Positions 26,309 to 36,302 of a stretch of DNA of 64,000 nt are shown here, piece after piece; positions within the stretch are counted from its first letter, which is position 1, and every line of letters starts with the position of its first letter. The notes under the pieces are model-generated. The model saw only the letters and a list, made by a program, of their open reading frames with translations, was not told the DNA's origin and did no database searches. Origin of the DNA: Eubacterium multiforme (GTDB lineage Bacteria > Bacillota > Clostridia > Clostridiales > Clostridiaceae). The position numbers and the translations under genes are program-made. The stretch is from assembly GCF_030813415.1 (NCBI RefSeq), contig NZ_JAUSUF010000001.1, positions 310,001 to 374,000 on the forward strand. The letters are read 5' to 3'.

Positions 26309-28003
26309 TTACATTTTTTCTACAACATCTATTCCTAATAAGCCTAAGCCATTTTTAATTACTTGTAAGCTTGATTTAACTAAGCTAAGTCTTGCTTTCT
26401 TAAGTTCTTCATCCTCTAAGTTTAATACTGAATGTGCATTATAGAACTTATTAAATAACTTAGCAACTTCTACAACATATCTAGTTACAACTGATGGCTC
26501 ATATTTTTCAGTTGCTAAATGAATACTCTTTCTAAAACCTTCTATAGCTTTAATTAATTCAAATTCTTCCTTTGAATCTAACTTACTGTAATCTATATTT
26601 GTAAGTTCAATATCCTTAGCTTTTTCTAATATACTATTTCCTCTTGCATATGAATATTGAACATATGGTCCAGTTTCTCCTTCAAATGAAAGTATTTCCT
26701 TCCAATCAAAGATAATATCTTTTTCCCTTGAATTCTTAAGGTAAGTAAATACTACTGCACCAATACCAATCTTCTTAGCTACTTCTTCTTTGTTTTCTAA
26801 ATCTGGATTCTTCTCATTTATAATTTCTAATGTTTTAGCAATAGCTTCATGTAATAAATCATCTAATAATATAACTTTACCTTTTCTTGTTGACATTCCA
26901 CCATCTGGGAACTTAACTAATCCAAAGCCTACATGAACACAGTTCTTTGCCCAATCTTTTCCTGCAAGTTCTAATACTTTAAAGAATTGTTTAAAGTGTA
27001 GAGCTTGAGGTGTTCCAACTACATATATTGACTTATCAAAATCATATGTGTTCTTTCTGTAATTTGCAGCTGCTAAATCTCTTGTTGCATATATAGTAGC
27101 TCCATCACCTTTTAATATAATACAAGGTGGCATATTATATTCATCAAGCATAACAACTTGAGCTCCATTACTTTCTGTAAGTAAGTTTTTATCTCTTAAT
27201 TCATCAATAATAACTTGCATTTTATCATTATAGAATGCTTCTCCAGCTAGTGAATCAAATTTAATTCCTAAAAGATCATAAACTCTATTAAATTCCTTTA
27301 AGCTTAAATCTCTAAATCTCTTCCATAATGCTGTTTCTTCTGGTTCACCATCTTCAAGTCTCTTAAAGTGTAATCTTCCTTCATCTATTAATGATGGATC
27401 TTTTTCAGCTTCCTCATGGAATTTAACGTATATTCTTAATAATTCTCCTATTGGATCCTTTTCTAAAGCTTCTTCATCTACCCATCTATCATAAGCTGCT
27501 ATAAGCTTACCAAATTGAGTACCCCAGTCTCCTAAGTGATTTATACCAACTACATTATATCCTTCCTCTTTGAATAGTTTATAAAGAGAATTACCTATAG
27601 CTGTTGTACAAAGGTGACCAACGTGGAAAGGCTTAGCTATATTTGGTGATGAATACTCAACACATACAGTTTTACCTTCACCAATATTTGATGAACCATA
27701 TTTATCTCCTTCTTTAAGAACATCTTCTATAGTGTTTTTTGTAAAAGTAGTCTTATCTACAAAGAAATTTACATATGGTCCTAAGTTTGTTATCTTTTCA
27801 AATCCATCTTTGTTTAATTTTGATGCTAACTCTTCAGCTATCATATTTGGAGCTTTTCTTAAAACTTTTGCTAATTGAAAGCAAGGAAAAGCGTAATCAC
27901 CCATTTCTGATTTTGGTGGTATTTCTATAAGTTTTTTAATATCTTCTACATTTAAATCAACATTTTGTTTTATTAATTCTGCAATGATTTGTTTATAATC
28001 CAT
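26309..28003 (-). CDS. argS: Arginyl-tRNA synthetase
   Basis: 564 residues, class I synthetase that charges tRNA-Arg. Visible parts: N-terminal additional domain (about 1-100), HIGH-type motif in [13 protein letters not shown] (about 117-129), KMSKS-like [14 protein letters not shown] (about 377-390), and a DALR anticodon domain at the C-terminus ending in GIDVVEKM. Length normal for the family. It is controlled by a T-box leader upstream. The RBS is AGGAGG. Confidence 0.96.
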   Translation of the reverse strand: MDYKQIIAELIKQNVDLNVEDIKKLIEIPPKSEMGDYAFPCFQLAKVLRKAPNMIAEELASKLNKDGFEKITNLGPYVNFFVDKTTFTKNTIEDVLKEGDKYGSSNIGEGKTVCVEYSSPNIAKPFHVGHLCTTAIGNSLYKLFKEEGYNVVGINHLGDWGTQFGKLIAAYDRWVDEEALEKDPIGELLRIYVKFHEEAEKDPSLIDEGRLHFKRLEDGEPEETALWKRFRDLSLKEFNRVYDLLGIKFDSLAGEAFYNDKMQVIIDELRDKNLLTESNGAQVVMLDEYNMPPCIILKGDGATIYATRDLAAANYRKNTYDFDKSIYVVGTPQALHFKQFFKVLELAGKDWAKNCVHVGFGLVKFPDGGMSTRKGKVILLDDLLHEAIAKTLEIINEKNPDLENKEEVAKKIGIGAVVFTYLKNSREKDIIFDWKEILSFEGETGPYVQYSYARGNSILEKAKDIELTNIDYSKLDSKEEFELIKAIEGFRKSIHLATEKYEPSVVTRYVVEVAKLFNKFYNAHSVLNLEDEELKKARLSLVKSSLQVIKNGLGLLGIDVVEKM

Positions 28004-28034
28004 TAATTATTCCTCCTTAATTTTCTCCGTAAAA

Positions 28035-28290
28035 TATAAAAAAACCGCCTCTTATTTAAAAATAAGAGACGGAATACTATCAATTAGTTTTCCGCGGTAC
28101 CACTCTACTTGCATAAAGAAATGCCACTCTTTTTTGGTAACGCAAATGATTAAAATTTGCGGCGATCCCTACTCATTTCAGGTGCTTCTCCAAGGTTCTC
28201 TTCAAATAATCTATCTACAAGGCTTCCACCAAAATCCCCTGCTCTCTCTAAGAATCAATTATTCTACTCTCCTTTTCATAGAATTTATAT
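28035..28290 (-). ncRNA. T-box leader (tRNA-sensing riboswitch) of argS
   Basis: The leader RNA carries the T-box sequence AGAGTGGTACCGCGG (plus-strand 28092-28106), whose UGGN bulge reads the tRNA acceptor end. It is followed by a terminator: stem CCGCCTCTTATTT / AATAAGAGACGG (28045-28072) with a T run on the minus strand. Stem I elements AGAGAGAG, GGTGGAAGCC and the GGGATCGCCGC region are in the usual order. A candidate specifier AGA (Arg) is in TTTGAAGAGAACC near 28197-28203; two overlapping AGA readings exist. Uncharged tRNA-Arg should favour readthrough into argS. Confidence 0.92.
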
Positions 28291-28307
28291 TTTACTTTCT
28301 TTCATAC

Positions 28308-28337
28308 ATTATACATAGTTTTTTGCATGAATGTCAA
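28308..28337 (-). promoter_or_regulatory. Promoter of the argS T-box leader
   Basis: Minus strand -35 TTGACA (28332-28337), 18-bp spacer, -10 TATAAT (28308-28313), just upstream of the T-box stem I. Confidence 0.8.
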
Positions 28338-28437
28338 CAAATAGTTAAATATTCTTATTTCTAACACAAGCCTTAAAAATGTTGTATAATAATAACAATA
28401 CATATATAAATTTAATTTATTATTTAAGGAGTTTGTT

Positions 28438-29949
28438 ATGAAAAGAATTGGTGTTATTGAAATAGGTGCTAACTCAGTTACTCTAACCTTAAATGAAGTA
28501 GAGGAAGATGGATATTTTAGGCCAATTGATGAACTAAATACATCTATAAGACTTTGCCAAGATTTAGTGGATGGAACTGAAATATCAAGTGAAAAACTTA
28601 ATATAGCACTATCAACTTTAAGAGTTTTTAAATCAATGTGTCAAGTATCTGGTGCTAAAAAAATTATAGCAATTGCTACAGAAACTTTTAGGAGGGCTTC
28701 AAATAGTCAATACCTTTTAAATTTAATAAAAGAAGAATTAGGTATAGATGTTAATATATTAACTGTAGATAAGGAAATATATTATAATTTTCTAGGTATA
28801 TCAAACACACTATATTTTGATAATTCTTTAATGGTTGATATAGAAGGAACTGTAACTAATTTAGCCTGGATTAAAGATGGAGAAATAAAAGCCCTTCACT
28901 CTCTTCCTGTAGGAACATTAAATTTAACTTCTGAATTTAATCTACAAGATAGAATATTAAGAGAAGATATTGAAAATGCTAACATTGAAATAAATAATGC
29001 AATAGCAGAATGTAGTTGGCTTTTAGAGGGAGATTTTGATTCAATTATAGGAGTAGGTGGAACAATAAAAGCTCTTGGAAGAATTGATAGAATCAAAAAA
29101 CGTTATCCCTTCGATATAGAACATAATTATACATTAAATGATATGGATGTTCATGAGATATATAATTTATTAAAATGTAAAAGCTTAAAGCAACGTCATC
29201 AAATTAGGGGACTTCCTTATGAACGTGCAGATATAATTGTAGCTGGCCTTTGTATTTTTCAAAACTTACTTAAAACTACAAATATAAGAAATATAATTAC
29301 ATCTTCAAGTGGTTTAAGAGATGGAATTATGTATGAATATATTAAGGAAAATTATGATTATGAAAAAGATATGCTAATTTTTAGTATTAAAGGTATAATG
29401 AATAAACTTAACATTAATAAAGGACATGCTAAACATGTTTATGAAATTTCAAAAATACTTTTTGAAGACTTAAAGCCTCTCCATAAGTTAAATGATTCTT
29501 ATAAAAGAATTATAAGAACATCATCACTACTTCATGATTGTGGTATAAGTATAGATTATTATAATCATCATAAACATAGTTTTTATGTAATATTAAATTC
29601 ATGTATAAATGGATTAACTCATAAAGAATTAATATTGAGTGCAGCTGTAGCAGCTTGTCATAGAAATAATAGATATCACATACCTCTTCCTCAATATAGT
29701 TCAATATTAAATAGAATTGATGCTAAGTCAATAGAATACCTTGGATCTATTCTAAAAATAGCAGAAGGACTTGATAGAAGTTTAGAAGGTGCAGTTAAAG
29801 AGATAGAGACTGTTATAGATGAAGATAATGTTAGAATATATCTTAAATCTCCATTAACTTTAGAACTTGAAATACGCCAAGCAATGAGAAGTGCTTGCTC
29901 CTTTAAAGAAACCTTTAATAAAAATTTAATTATAGAAAAAATAGATTGA
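28438..29949 (+). CDS. Ppx/GppA-family protein with HD domain, divergent active site
   Basis: 503 residues. The N-terminal ~300 residues follow the ASKHA fold of exopolyphosphatase/pppGpp phosphatase: GVIEIGANSVTL (family: IDIGSNS), SLPVGTLNLT, IGVGGTIKALGRI. The C-terminal ~190 residues form an HD-type domain (SLLHDCGI ... HHKHSF). The central phosphate loop reads VDIEGTVTNL where active enzymes have DIGGGSTE, and the first Asp is Glu, so catalysis may be altered or lost. Clostridial homologues are annotated as exopolyphosphatase. Single gene with an AAGGAG RBS. Confidence 0.8.
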   Translation: MKRIGVIEIGANSVTLTLNEVEEDGYFRPIDELNTSIRLCQDLVDGTEISSEKLNIALSTLRVFKSMCQVSGAKKIIAIATETFRRASNSQYLLNLIKEELGIDVNILTVDKEIYYNFLGISNTLYFDNSLMVDIEGTVTNLAWIKDGEIKALHSLPVGTLNLTSEFNLQDRILREDIENANIEINNAIAECSWLLEGDFDSIIGVGGTIKALGRIDRIKKRYPFDIEHNYTLNDMDVHEIYNLLKCKSLKQRHQIRGLPYERADIIVAGLCIFQNLLKTTNIRNIITSSSGLRDGIMYEYIKENYDYEKDMLIFSIKGIMNKLNINKGHAKHVYEISKILFEDLKPLHKLNDSYKRIIRTSSLLHDCGISIDYYNHHKHSFYVILNSCINGLTHKELILSAAVAACHRNNRYHIPLPQYSSILNRIDAKSIEYLGSILKIAEGLDRSLEGAVKEIETVIDEDNVRIYLKSPLTLELEIRQAMRSACSFKETFNKNLIIEKID

Positions 29950-29955
29950 TATATT

Positions 29956-29994
29956 AAAGCAGTTAGTTTAAATAAAAAACTAACTGCTTTTTTT
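29956..29994. terminator. Bidirectional terminator
   Basis: AAAGCAGTTAGTTT (29956-29969) / AAACTAACTGCTTT (29977-29990), then T run; between the Ppx-like gene and the convergent site-2 protease gene, overlapping nothing but the intergenic DNA. Confidence 0.88.
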
Positions 29995-30637
29995 AAAATA
30001 TCATTCCAAAAAATGATCCTACTATTTTAAAGAAAAATCTAAATATAAAGTTTGATGGTATTTGTATTATTGGTCCACCAACTACTATTATTAAAATAAA
30101 AATTAAAAATTGATACTTATAAATTGAATCAGATATTTTATAAAAATGTTTAGGACTTAAATCTTTAAGTATACTAAACCCATCTAATCCTGGAAGTGGT
30201 AATAAATTAAATACAAATAAATTTATATTTAATATTACTATCCATTTTGATATTACTAAAAGTACTGAAAATAATGCTCCATTTAAAATTTCATATCCAC
30301 CTAACAAATATACAGCAACATATAATATCATCCCTACAAAGGCAACAATTAAGTTTGCTAATGGTCCTGCAAGACTTACCTTTAAATCATCTTTATAATA
30401 GTTTTTAAAAGCTCTTGGATTTACCTGTACTGGCTTTGCCCATCCTATTCCACAAAATAATATTAATAAGGTTCCAATTGGGTCTAAGTGATTAATAGGA
30501 TTTAAATTTAATCTACCTTGAAACCTTGGTGTTTTATCCCCTAACTTGTCTGCCATTTTTGCATGAGCAAATTCATGGAAAGTAAATCCAATTAATATGG
30601 CAGGAAGCATAAGTAATTTCCCAAGTATAAAATTCAT
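29993..30637 (-). CDS. Site-2 protease family membrane metalloprotease (M50)
   Basis: 214 residues, mostly membrane. Zinc motif HEFAH (about residues 21-25) in the first helix and the third ligand in NLLPLPGLDGF (about 145-155). This is the small YwhC-type branch of M50, without PDZ domain. Targets unknown; intramembrane cleavage is expected by family. GGAG RBS before the ATG. Confidence 0.88.
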   Translation of the reverse strand: MNFILGKLLMLPAILIGFTFHEFAHAKMADKLGDKTPRFQGRLNLNPINHLDPIGTLLILFCGIGWAKPVQVNPRAFKNYYKDDLKVSLAGPLANLIVAFVGMILYVAVYLLGGYEILNGALFSVLLVISKWIVILNINLFVFNLLPLPGLDGFSILKDLSPKHFYKISDSIYKYQFLIFILIIVVGGPIIQIPSNFIFRFFFKIVGSFFGMIF

Positions 30638-30678
30638 CTATAAATTCTCCTTTTATTTATTTTAAAGTATTATAACAC

Positions 30679-30715
30679 AAAACACAGTTTGAAAAAACAA
30701 ACTGTGTTTTATTAT
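30679..30715. terminator. Terminator after the LCP gene
   Basis: AAAACACAGTTTG (30679-30691) / CAAACTGTGTTTT (30698-30710), just past the LCP stop at 30717; T tracts modest. Confidence 0.65.
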
Positions 30716-30716
30716 A

Positions 30717-32066
30717 TTATTTATTTTCTTTATTATTTTCTTCTTTTGAAGTTTCTTCCTTTGGATTCTCTGGTTTTGGATTTTCAGGTTTTACTTCTGG
30801 TTTTGGTTTAACAGGTTTTGGTTTATTTACTTTATCATCATTTGAACCTGTACTAGTATTTTCTTTACCTGAACTATGTGAGGTATTTCCTCCATTTGAA
30901 CTATTTGATTCAGTTTTATTTACACCTGCACCAGTATTAGTTTTCTTCTTTCTAACTGGTGGAATATAACCTTCATCATCTTTATCAGCCTTTAATGGAC
31001 CATTATCCTTAATATGCTCTTCATTTTGATTCATATAGCCTGCAAGTTTATCTTTCCACTTAGCAATGCTATAACTCTTTGCTGTAGGTTTTATATCATC
31101 AAATATAAAATCTTTCATCATTTTAGAATTTTGTTCTTTATCTACAATAAGAACCCATCCTTTAGTCTTATAAAGACCTCCCCAAGAAATATCCTCACTT
31201 ACTGGAATTCTTAATTGTTCAAATTTTAAACTTGGAAATTTAGAAACAGTATAAGCATAATTTAAAATCATAGCTGGTTCTATATTAGTTTTTACATATG
31301 GTAATAAATCTGACATAACAGATGGATATTTAAGAACACTTAAATCTTTAAATTTTTGTGTAACTAAATCTATAACTCTTCTTTGTCTTTCAGTTCTTTC
31401 GTAGTCTCCATCACCAGTTTTTCTTATTCTTGCATAAGCTAAAGCTTGTTGACCATCTAAATGTTGCATTCCTGGTTTAGTTATCTTTGGAGATTTATCT
31501 TTTTCATACTCTCCAATAAATTTATTTAGTTCTTTTATTTCATATTGATGAATATCAACATCAATACCACCAACTTGGTCTATTATTGACTGGAATCCCT
31601 TAAAATTAACCATTACATATTTATTTAATGTTAAATCAAAATTATCTTTAATAGTTTGCATTAATAAATCTGGTCCACCAAAAGCAAGAGCTGCATTAAT
31701 CTTTTGCTCTCCATGACCTGGTATGTTAACTAAAGTATCTCTCATTATTGAAGTTAATTTTAGCTTTTTATGATTACTATCTATTGTAGCAATAATTATA
31801 GCATCTGCTCTAGCTGCTTCATCAACTTTACGTGCATCTGTTCCTATTAATAATATATTCGTAATACCCGGTTGTTCTTTATAATCTACATTCTGTGTAC
31901 TTGGACTATCCTTATAAACTTTTCCTCTTATATACATATAAGTGCCCCCAGCTCCTACTATAATAAGAAGGAGTAAAGTTAACACAGAAATTAAAGCTTT
32001 TTTCTTTTTTGACATTTTTCTTTTTTTAATTTCTCTTCCCTTTTTATCATTTCCCTTATTTTGCAT
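30717..32066 (-). CDS. LytR-CpsA-Psr (LCP) family cell-wall glycopolymer transferase
   Basis: 449 residues. Cytoplasmic Lys-rich N-terminus, one membrane helix (about 25-45), then the LCP domain (about 70-290) with ITNILLIGTDAR, ARADAIIIATID and the QALAYARIRKTGDGDYERTERQR segment carrying conserved Arg residues. LCP enzymes attach teichoic acid or capsule polymers to peptidoglycan. After the domain is a Ser/Thr/Gly/Asn linker and a Pro-Lys-Glu-rich tail (PKPVKPKPEVKPENPKPENP), probably spanning the wall. GGGAGG RBS. A weak hairpin (32082-32108) lies just upstream of it. Confidence 0.9.
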   Translation of the reverse strand: MQNKGNDKKGREIKKRKMSKKKKALISVLTLLLLIIVGAGGTYMYIRGKVYKDSPSTQNVDYKEQPGITNILLIGTDARKVDEAARADAIIIATIDSNHKKLKLTSIMRDTLVNIPGHGEQKINAALAFGGPDLLMQTIKDNFDLTLNKYVMVNFKGFQSIIDQVGGIDVDIHQYEIKELNKFIGEYEKDKSPKITKPGMQHLDGQQALAYARIRKTGDGDYERTERQRRVIDLVTQKFKDLSVLKYPSVMSDLLPYVKTNIEPAMILNYAYTVSKFPSLKFEQLRIPVSEDISWGGLYKTKGWVLIVDKEQNSKMMKDFIFDDIKPTAKSYSIAKWKDKLAGYMNQNEEHIKDNGPLKADKDDEGYIPPVRKKKTNTGAGVNKTESNSSNGGNTSHSSGKENTSTGSNDDKVNKPKPVKPKPEVKPENPKPENPKEETSKEENNKENK

Positions 32067-32322
32067 TTTTTACCTCCCTAATGTTATTAAGAAACTAACC
32101 CTAATAACACCCTCTTCCAAAATAAATTAACGTAAATTTTAGTATAACAATTCTATTATAATAAATAATTTAAAGTTATACCAGTATATTTAGCCTTAAA
32201 ATTCTTACATTTTAATTAAACTTTATTAATATTATTCAATAAATTTCTTTATTTTGTGTTATTTTTTATCTTTTTATGTATATGATATAATTATATAAAA
32301 TATTATTTTTTGGAGGAAAATC

Positions 32323-33285
32323 ATGAAAAATAAGATATTAACCCTATTAAAAAATAATACTGGTTATATCTCCGGAGAAGACATAAGTGAATATTTAGGA
32401 GTTTCTAGAAATTCTATTTGGAAACATATTAATAAGTTAAAAGAGGAAGGCTACATTATTGATGCAGTTAGAAATAAAGGATATAAATTAATAAAAAGTC
32501 CTGACCTTCTAGACTATCCTTCTGTAAATGAATTTTTAAAAACAAAAGTTTTAGGTAGAAAATTTTATTACTTTAAAGAAATTAATTCAACAAATACATT
32601 AGCTAAAGAAATAGCTAAAGAAGAAAATTCAAATGGCGCCATTATAACAGCAGAAGTTCAAACTAATGGTACTGGAAGATTTAAACGTATCTGGCACTCT
32701 CCAAAGGGAGGTATATGGACTTCCTTAATACTAAAGCCAAATCTTTCTCCAAACTATGCAAATAAAATTACATTAATTGCAGCAGCTTCAGTATTTAAAA
32801 CTTTAAAGGATTTAAACATAGAAAGTAAAATCAAGTGGCCAAATGACATTTACGTTAATAACAAAAAACTTTGTGGAATACTAACACTTATGAATTGTGA
32901 TATGGATACTATAAATTATATTATAGTTGGAATTGGTATGAATATAAATATTCCTAAAGAAGAATTTGCAAGTGATTTAAATAATGCTACTTCCCTATTA
33001 ATAGAAAGTGGGAAAAACTATAATCGTGGAGAAATCTTAGCTTTATTTTTAAACCACTTTGAAAAACTTTATGATGACTTTTTACAAACTAATAATTTAT
33101 TAGAAGTTATAAATATATGTAGAGATAATTCTCTATTAAAAAACACAAAAGCAAAACTAATAACACCAATGGGAGAAGAAGATGTAATATGCCTTGGTAT
33201 AGATGATGAAGGTGAACTTATAATTGAAGATACCAATGGAGAAATAAAAAAGGTTTTAAGTGGAGAATTAACCTTTAAAAATTAA
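32323..33285 (+). CDS. birA: Bifunctional biotin-[acetyl-CoA-carboxylase] ligase / repressor
   Basis: 320 residues. N-terminal winged helix-turn-helix (about 1-65; ISGEDISEYLGVSRNSIWKHI), catalytic domain with the biotinyl-AMP loop GTGRFKRIWHSPKGG (about 124-138) and KWPNDIYVNNKKLCGIL (about 169-185), and a C-terminal SH3-like domain. It attaches biotin to carboxylases and, because the HTH is present, probably represses biotin genes. No biotin operator was looked for outside this window. GGAGG RBS. Single gene. Confidence 0.94.
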   Translation: MKNKILTLLKNNTGYISGEDISEYLGVSRNSIWKHINKLKEEGYIIDAVRNKGYKLIKSPDLLDYPSVNEFLKTKVLGRKFYYFKEINSTNTLAKEIAKEENSNGAIITAEVQTNGTGRFKRIWHSPKGGIWTSLILKPNLSPNYANKITLIAAASVFKTLKDLNIESKIKWPNDIYVNNKKLCGILTLMNCDMDTINYIIVGIGMNINIPKEEFASDLNNATSLLIESGKNYNRGEILALFLNHFEKLYDDFLQTNNLLEVINICRDNSLLKNTKAKLITPMGEEDVICLGIDDEGELIIEDTNGEIKKVLSGELTFKN

Positions 33286-33300
33286 TATATAAATAATACA

Positions 33301-33336
33301 AAATACCCAATAGCCTATAGGCTACTGGGTATTTTT
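33301..33336. terminator. Bidirectional terminator after birA
   Basis: AAATACCCAATAGCC / GGCTACTGGGTATTT with TATA loop and one mismatch, then a T run; between convergent birA and asnA. Confidence 0.88.
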
Positions 33337-34350
33337 TTATAATAATTCTATTCCATATTCTTCACAGATTTTTTCATTCTTTTCATCCCAAACAGATGCT
33401 TGAACTTCTCCAACATGAGCTTTTCTTAAGAAATACATACATATTCTTGATTGTCCAATTCCTCCTCCAACTGTATATGGAAGTTTTCCATTTAATAATT
33501 CACTATGGAATTTTAATTCTTTTCTTTCTACACAATTAGCTTCTTCTAATTGTTTTGCTAAAGATTCTTCATCAACTCTTATACCCATTGATGATAATTC
33601 TATTGCGCTATCTAAAACTGGATTCCAGAATAAAATATCTCCATTTAATTCCCAATCATCATAATCTGGTGCTCTTCCATCATGCTTTTCTCCAGAAGCT
33701 AAAGTCTTTCCTATTTGCATTATGAAAACTGCCCCTTTGTCTTTACATATTGCATTTTCTCTTTCCTTTGGAGTTAAATCCTTATACATATCCTCAAGTT
33801 CTTGAGATGTTATAAAGAATATTTCCTCTGGTAATTCTTCTTCTATATTTATTAGATTTTCTTTAACATATTTTTCTGTATCTTTAAATACACTATATAT
33901 TTTTGAAACTATACCTTTTAAGAATTCTAAGTTTCTATCTGCTTTATTTATTATAAGTTCCCAATCCCATTGGTCAACATAAATAGAATGTAAATTATCA
34001 AGTTCTTCATCCCTTCTAATTGCATTCATATCTGCATATAAACCCTTTCCTACTGGAAATTTATATCTATGTAAACTCATTCTTTTCCATTTTGCAAGAG
34101 AATGAACAATCTCTACATTTTCTTTAGATGCTAAAACATCAAACTTAACTGGTCTTTCAACACCATTTAAATTATCATTTAATCCTGACTTAGAATCTAC
34201 AAAAAGTGGTGCTGATACTCTTACTAAATTTAATTTTTCAGCTAAATTCTTTTCAAAATAATCCTTTATAGCTTTAATATAAATTTCTGTTTCAATTAAT
34301 GTTGATTTGCTTTTATATCCTTCTGGAATAATAATACCGTCTAATTTCAT
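33337..34350 (-). CDS. asnA: Aspartate-ammonia ligase (asparagine synthetase A)
   Basis: 337 residues, normal for AsnA. Makes asparagine from aspartate, ammonia and ATP. Recognisable segments: [54 protein letters not shown] and [23 protein letters not shown]. These are class II synthetase-like motifs. GGAGGG RBS. Separated from the upstream ldh gene by a terminator. Confidence 0.95.
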   Translation of the reverse strand: MKLDGIIIPEGYKSKSTLIETEIYIKAIKDYFEKNLAEKLNLVRVSAPLFVDSKSGLNDNLNGVERPVKFDVLASKENVEIVHSLAKWKRMSLHRYKFPVGKGLYADMNAIRRDEELDNLHSIYVDQWDWELIINKADRNLEFLKGIVSKIYSVFKDTEKYVKENLINIEEELPEEIFFITSQELEDMYKDLTPKERENAICKDKGAVFIMQIGKTLASGEKHDGRAPDYDDWELNGDILFWNPVLDSAIELSSMGIRVDEESLAKQLEEANCVERKELKFHSELLNGKLPYTVGGGIGQSRICMYFLRKAHVGEVQASVWDEKNEKICEEYGIELL

Positions 34351-34399
34351 AAATAGCCCTCCTTAAATTTAATTATTATTATATACAAAAAATCAAAAA

Positions 34400-34437
34400 A
34401 AATAAAGTATTCTTTTAAAATAAAGAATACTTTTTTG
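34400..34437 (-). terminator. Terminator after ldh
   Basis: AAAGTATTCTTT (34404-34415) / AAAGAATACTTT (34422-34433), A run before and T run after; just past the ldh stop. Confidence 0.85.
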
Positions 34438-34444
34438 TCATTTT

Positions 34445-35395
34445 TTAAATGTGACACTGATTTAAATGTAATTTCAATATTTCAGCTGATTTTTTCAATC
34501 TAGTTTCTTCATCTTCTGATAATGGTATTTCTATTATTTCTTTTGCACCTGTTCTATTAACTATAGTTGGTATTGCTAAATACATATCATCTATACCATA
34601 TTGTCCTTCAAATAAAGAACCTACTGTTAATATACTATTTTCATCTCTAAATATAGCCTCTACAATTCTATTAACTGCAAGTGCCACTGCAAAATATGTT
34701 GCTTTTTTTCTGTTTATTATTTCATATGCAGCATTTTTTACATCTTCTTCAATTACCTTTTTTATTTCTCCATCCCAGGCAAGGTCTGTTTGCTCTGCAT
34801 AAAGATCAAAACTTTCTCCACCTATTCTTCCATTACTCCAAGTAACAACTTCACTATCTCCATGTTCTCCAATAACATATGAATGAATATTATTGTTATT
34901 TACATTAAAATACTTTCCAAGAACATATTTTAATCTTGAAGTATCTAAAACTGTACCTGAACCAATAACCTTTTCCTTAGGAAATCCAGATAACTTATAA
35001 GTTATATAAGTTAATACATCAACTGGGTTTGAAACAACCAATAGTATTGCCTTTGGACTTAATTTAGCTATTTCAGGAATAAACCCTTTAAATATTTCAT
35101 AATTTTTACCTATTACATCTAATCTAGTTTCCCCTTCTTTAGGTCCAACTCCAGCTGTAATTATTACTATATCAGAATTTTTAGTTTCTTCTAATGATCC
35201 TGCATATATATTTACAGGTTTTACAAAGGATGTTCCATGAACTAAATCCATAACTTCTCCCATAGCCTTATCCATATTTATATCATATACACAAATCTCT
35301 GTTGCTATTCCACTATTCATTAAAGCATAAGCTGTTGTTGCTCCTACAAACCCTGCTCCAATTATTGATACTTTTCTTTTTCCTTCAACTAACAT
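34445..35395 (-). CDS. ldh: L-lactate dehydrogenase
   Basis: 316 residues, NAD-dependent reduction of pyruvate to lactate. Rossmann motif [13 protein letters not shown], catalytic IGEHGDSE (His), NPVDVLTY and Arg of GETRLD. The position that is Gln in most lactate dehydrogenases (Q102, in NQKPGETR) reads Pro here ([10 protein letters not shown]). Malate dehydrogenases have Arg there, so lactate still fits best. Single gene with GGGGAGG RBS and a strong promoter. Confidence 0.92.
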   Translation of the reverse strand: MLVEGKRKVSIIGAGFVGATTAYALMNSGIATEICVYDINMDKAMGEVMDLVHGTSFVKPVNIYAGSLEETKNSDIVIITAGVGPKEGETRLDVIGKNYEIFKGFIPEIAKLSPKAILLVVSNPVDVLTYITYKLSGFPKEKVIGSGTVLDTSRLKYVLGKYFNVNNNNIHSYVIGEHGDSEVVTWSNGRIGGESFDLYAEQTDLAWDGEIKKVIEEDVKNAAYEIINRKKATYFAVALAVNRIVEAIFRDENSILTVGSLFEGQYGIDDMYLAIPTIVNRTGAKEIIEIPLSEDEETRLKKSAEILKLHLNQCHI

Positions 35396-35467
35396 ATATA
35401 CTGTGCCTCCCCACTTAAATATTTAATTTAAGTTTACCCATATTTTTAAAATTTTATTATGGAAATT

Positions 35468-35496
35468 ATTATACTATAATCGATAATTGATTTCAA
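35468..35496 (-). promoter_or_regulatory. Promoter of ldh
   Basis: Minus strand -35 TTGAAA (35491-35496), 17-bp spacer, -10 TATAAT (35468-35473). Downstream, an ACTTAAATTAAATATTTAAGT dyad at about 35413-35433 lies in the leader; it does not match the Rex operator consensus. Confidence 0.75.
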
Positions 35497-35595
35497 TTAA
35501 TTCCTAGTAAAATAATCGGATATTTTGTTATTTTATTATGAATAAATTTAGTATATAATTATTAGTATACTTAAATTACTTAGGAGGATGTCTTA

Positions 35596-36207
35596 ATGAA
35601 ACTATTATTTTTCGATACAGAAACAACAAGTATAAGACCTGGCCACATATGCCAGTTAAGTTATATAACTGTTGATACATCTACTAAACCTCAAAGAACT
35701 ACTGGGAAAAACTTCTTTTTTGCCGTTGATGAAATGGATCCTAATGCTGAAGCAGTTCATGGATTTTCATTAGAAAAATTATATGAATTATCAAATGGAA
35801 TGTATTTTGAAGATTCTGTTTCTGAATTTGTTGATGACTTTTTAGATGCAGACTTTGTAATAGGACATAATGTTAACTTTGATGTTAAGTTTATGCATAG
35901 TGAACTTTTATTTTTAGGTGCTAATTATGAACCTAAGAGAACTTTCTGCACTATGGATTATTATAGAGACGTATGCAAGATACTAAAACCTAATGGTACT
36001 TATAAAAACCCTAAGCTTGAGGAAGTTGTAAACTACTTAAATATTACAAAGGAACAAATAGAATCTAAAGCTAAGGATTTATTTGGAGGCACTGGCAACT
36101 ATCATGATGCTAGATTTGATACTGCTGCAACTTATTTAGTAGTTATTGAAGGCTTAAAAAGAAAAATCATTCCTCATGGATATTTTTCAAACATTATAAA
36201 AAGATAA
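35596..36207 (+). CDS. 3'-5' exonuclease, DnaQ family
   Basis: 203 residues of the DEDDh exonuclease family. ExoI motif LFFDTETTS at the N-terminus, ExoII VIGHNVNFDVKFM (about 93-105), ExoIII NYHDARFDTAAT (about 170-181). It could be a proofreading-type or repair nuclease, not linked to a polymerase gene here. GGAGG RBS. Single gene. Confidence 0.9.
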   Translation: MKLLFFDTETTSIRPGHICQLSYITVDTSTKPQRTTGKNFFFAVDEMDPNAEAVHGFSLEKLYELSNGMYFEDSVSEFVDDFLDADFVIGHNVNFDVKFMHSELLFLGANYEPKRTFCTMDYYRDVCKILKPNGTYKNPKLEEVVNYLNITKEQIESKAKDLFGGTGNYHDARFDTAATYLVVIEGLKRKIIPHGYFSNIIKR

Positions 36208-36239
36208 TTTATATTTTTATAATATGTTAATATCAAAAT

Positions 36240-36292
36240 GAAAAGAGGCTGCTAAAAAAATACAATATATTTTTTTAGCAGCCTCTTTTTTA
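36240..36292. terminator. Bidirectional terminator
   Basis: AAAAGAGGCTGCTAAAAAAA / TTTTTTTAGCAGCCTCTTTT, a ~22-bp stem with a small loop; between convergent exonuclease and pflA genes. Confidence 0.9.
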
Positions 36293-36302
36293 TAAGTAAT
36301 TT

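Noticed and set aside
28134-28364. 76-codon plus-strand frame over the T-box leader
   Set aside because: The DNA is fully explained by the T-box RNA on the minus strand.
35413-35433. Dyad before ldh as a Rex operator
   Set aside because: Sequence ACTTAAAT...ATTTAAGT does not fit TTGTTAA-N4-TTAACAA.
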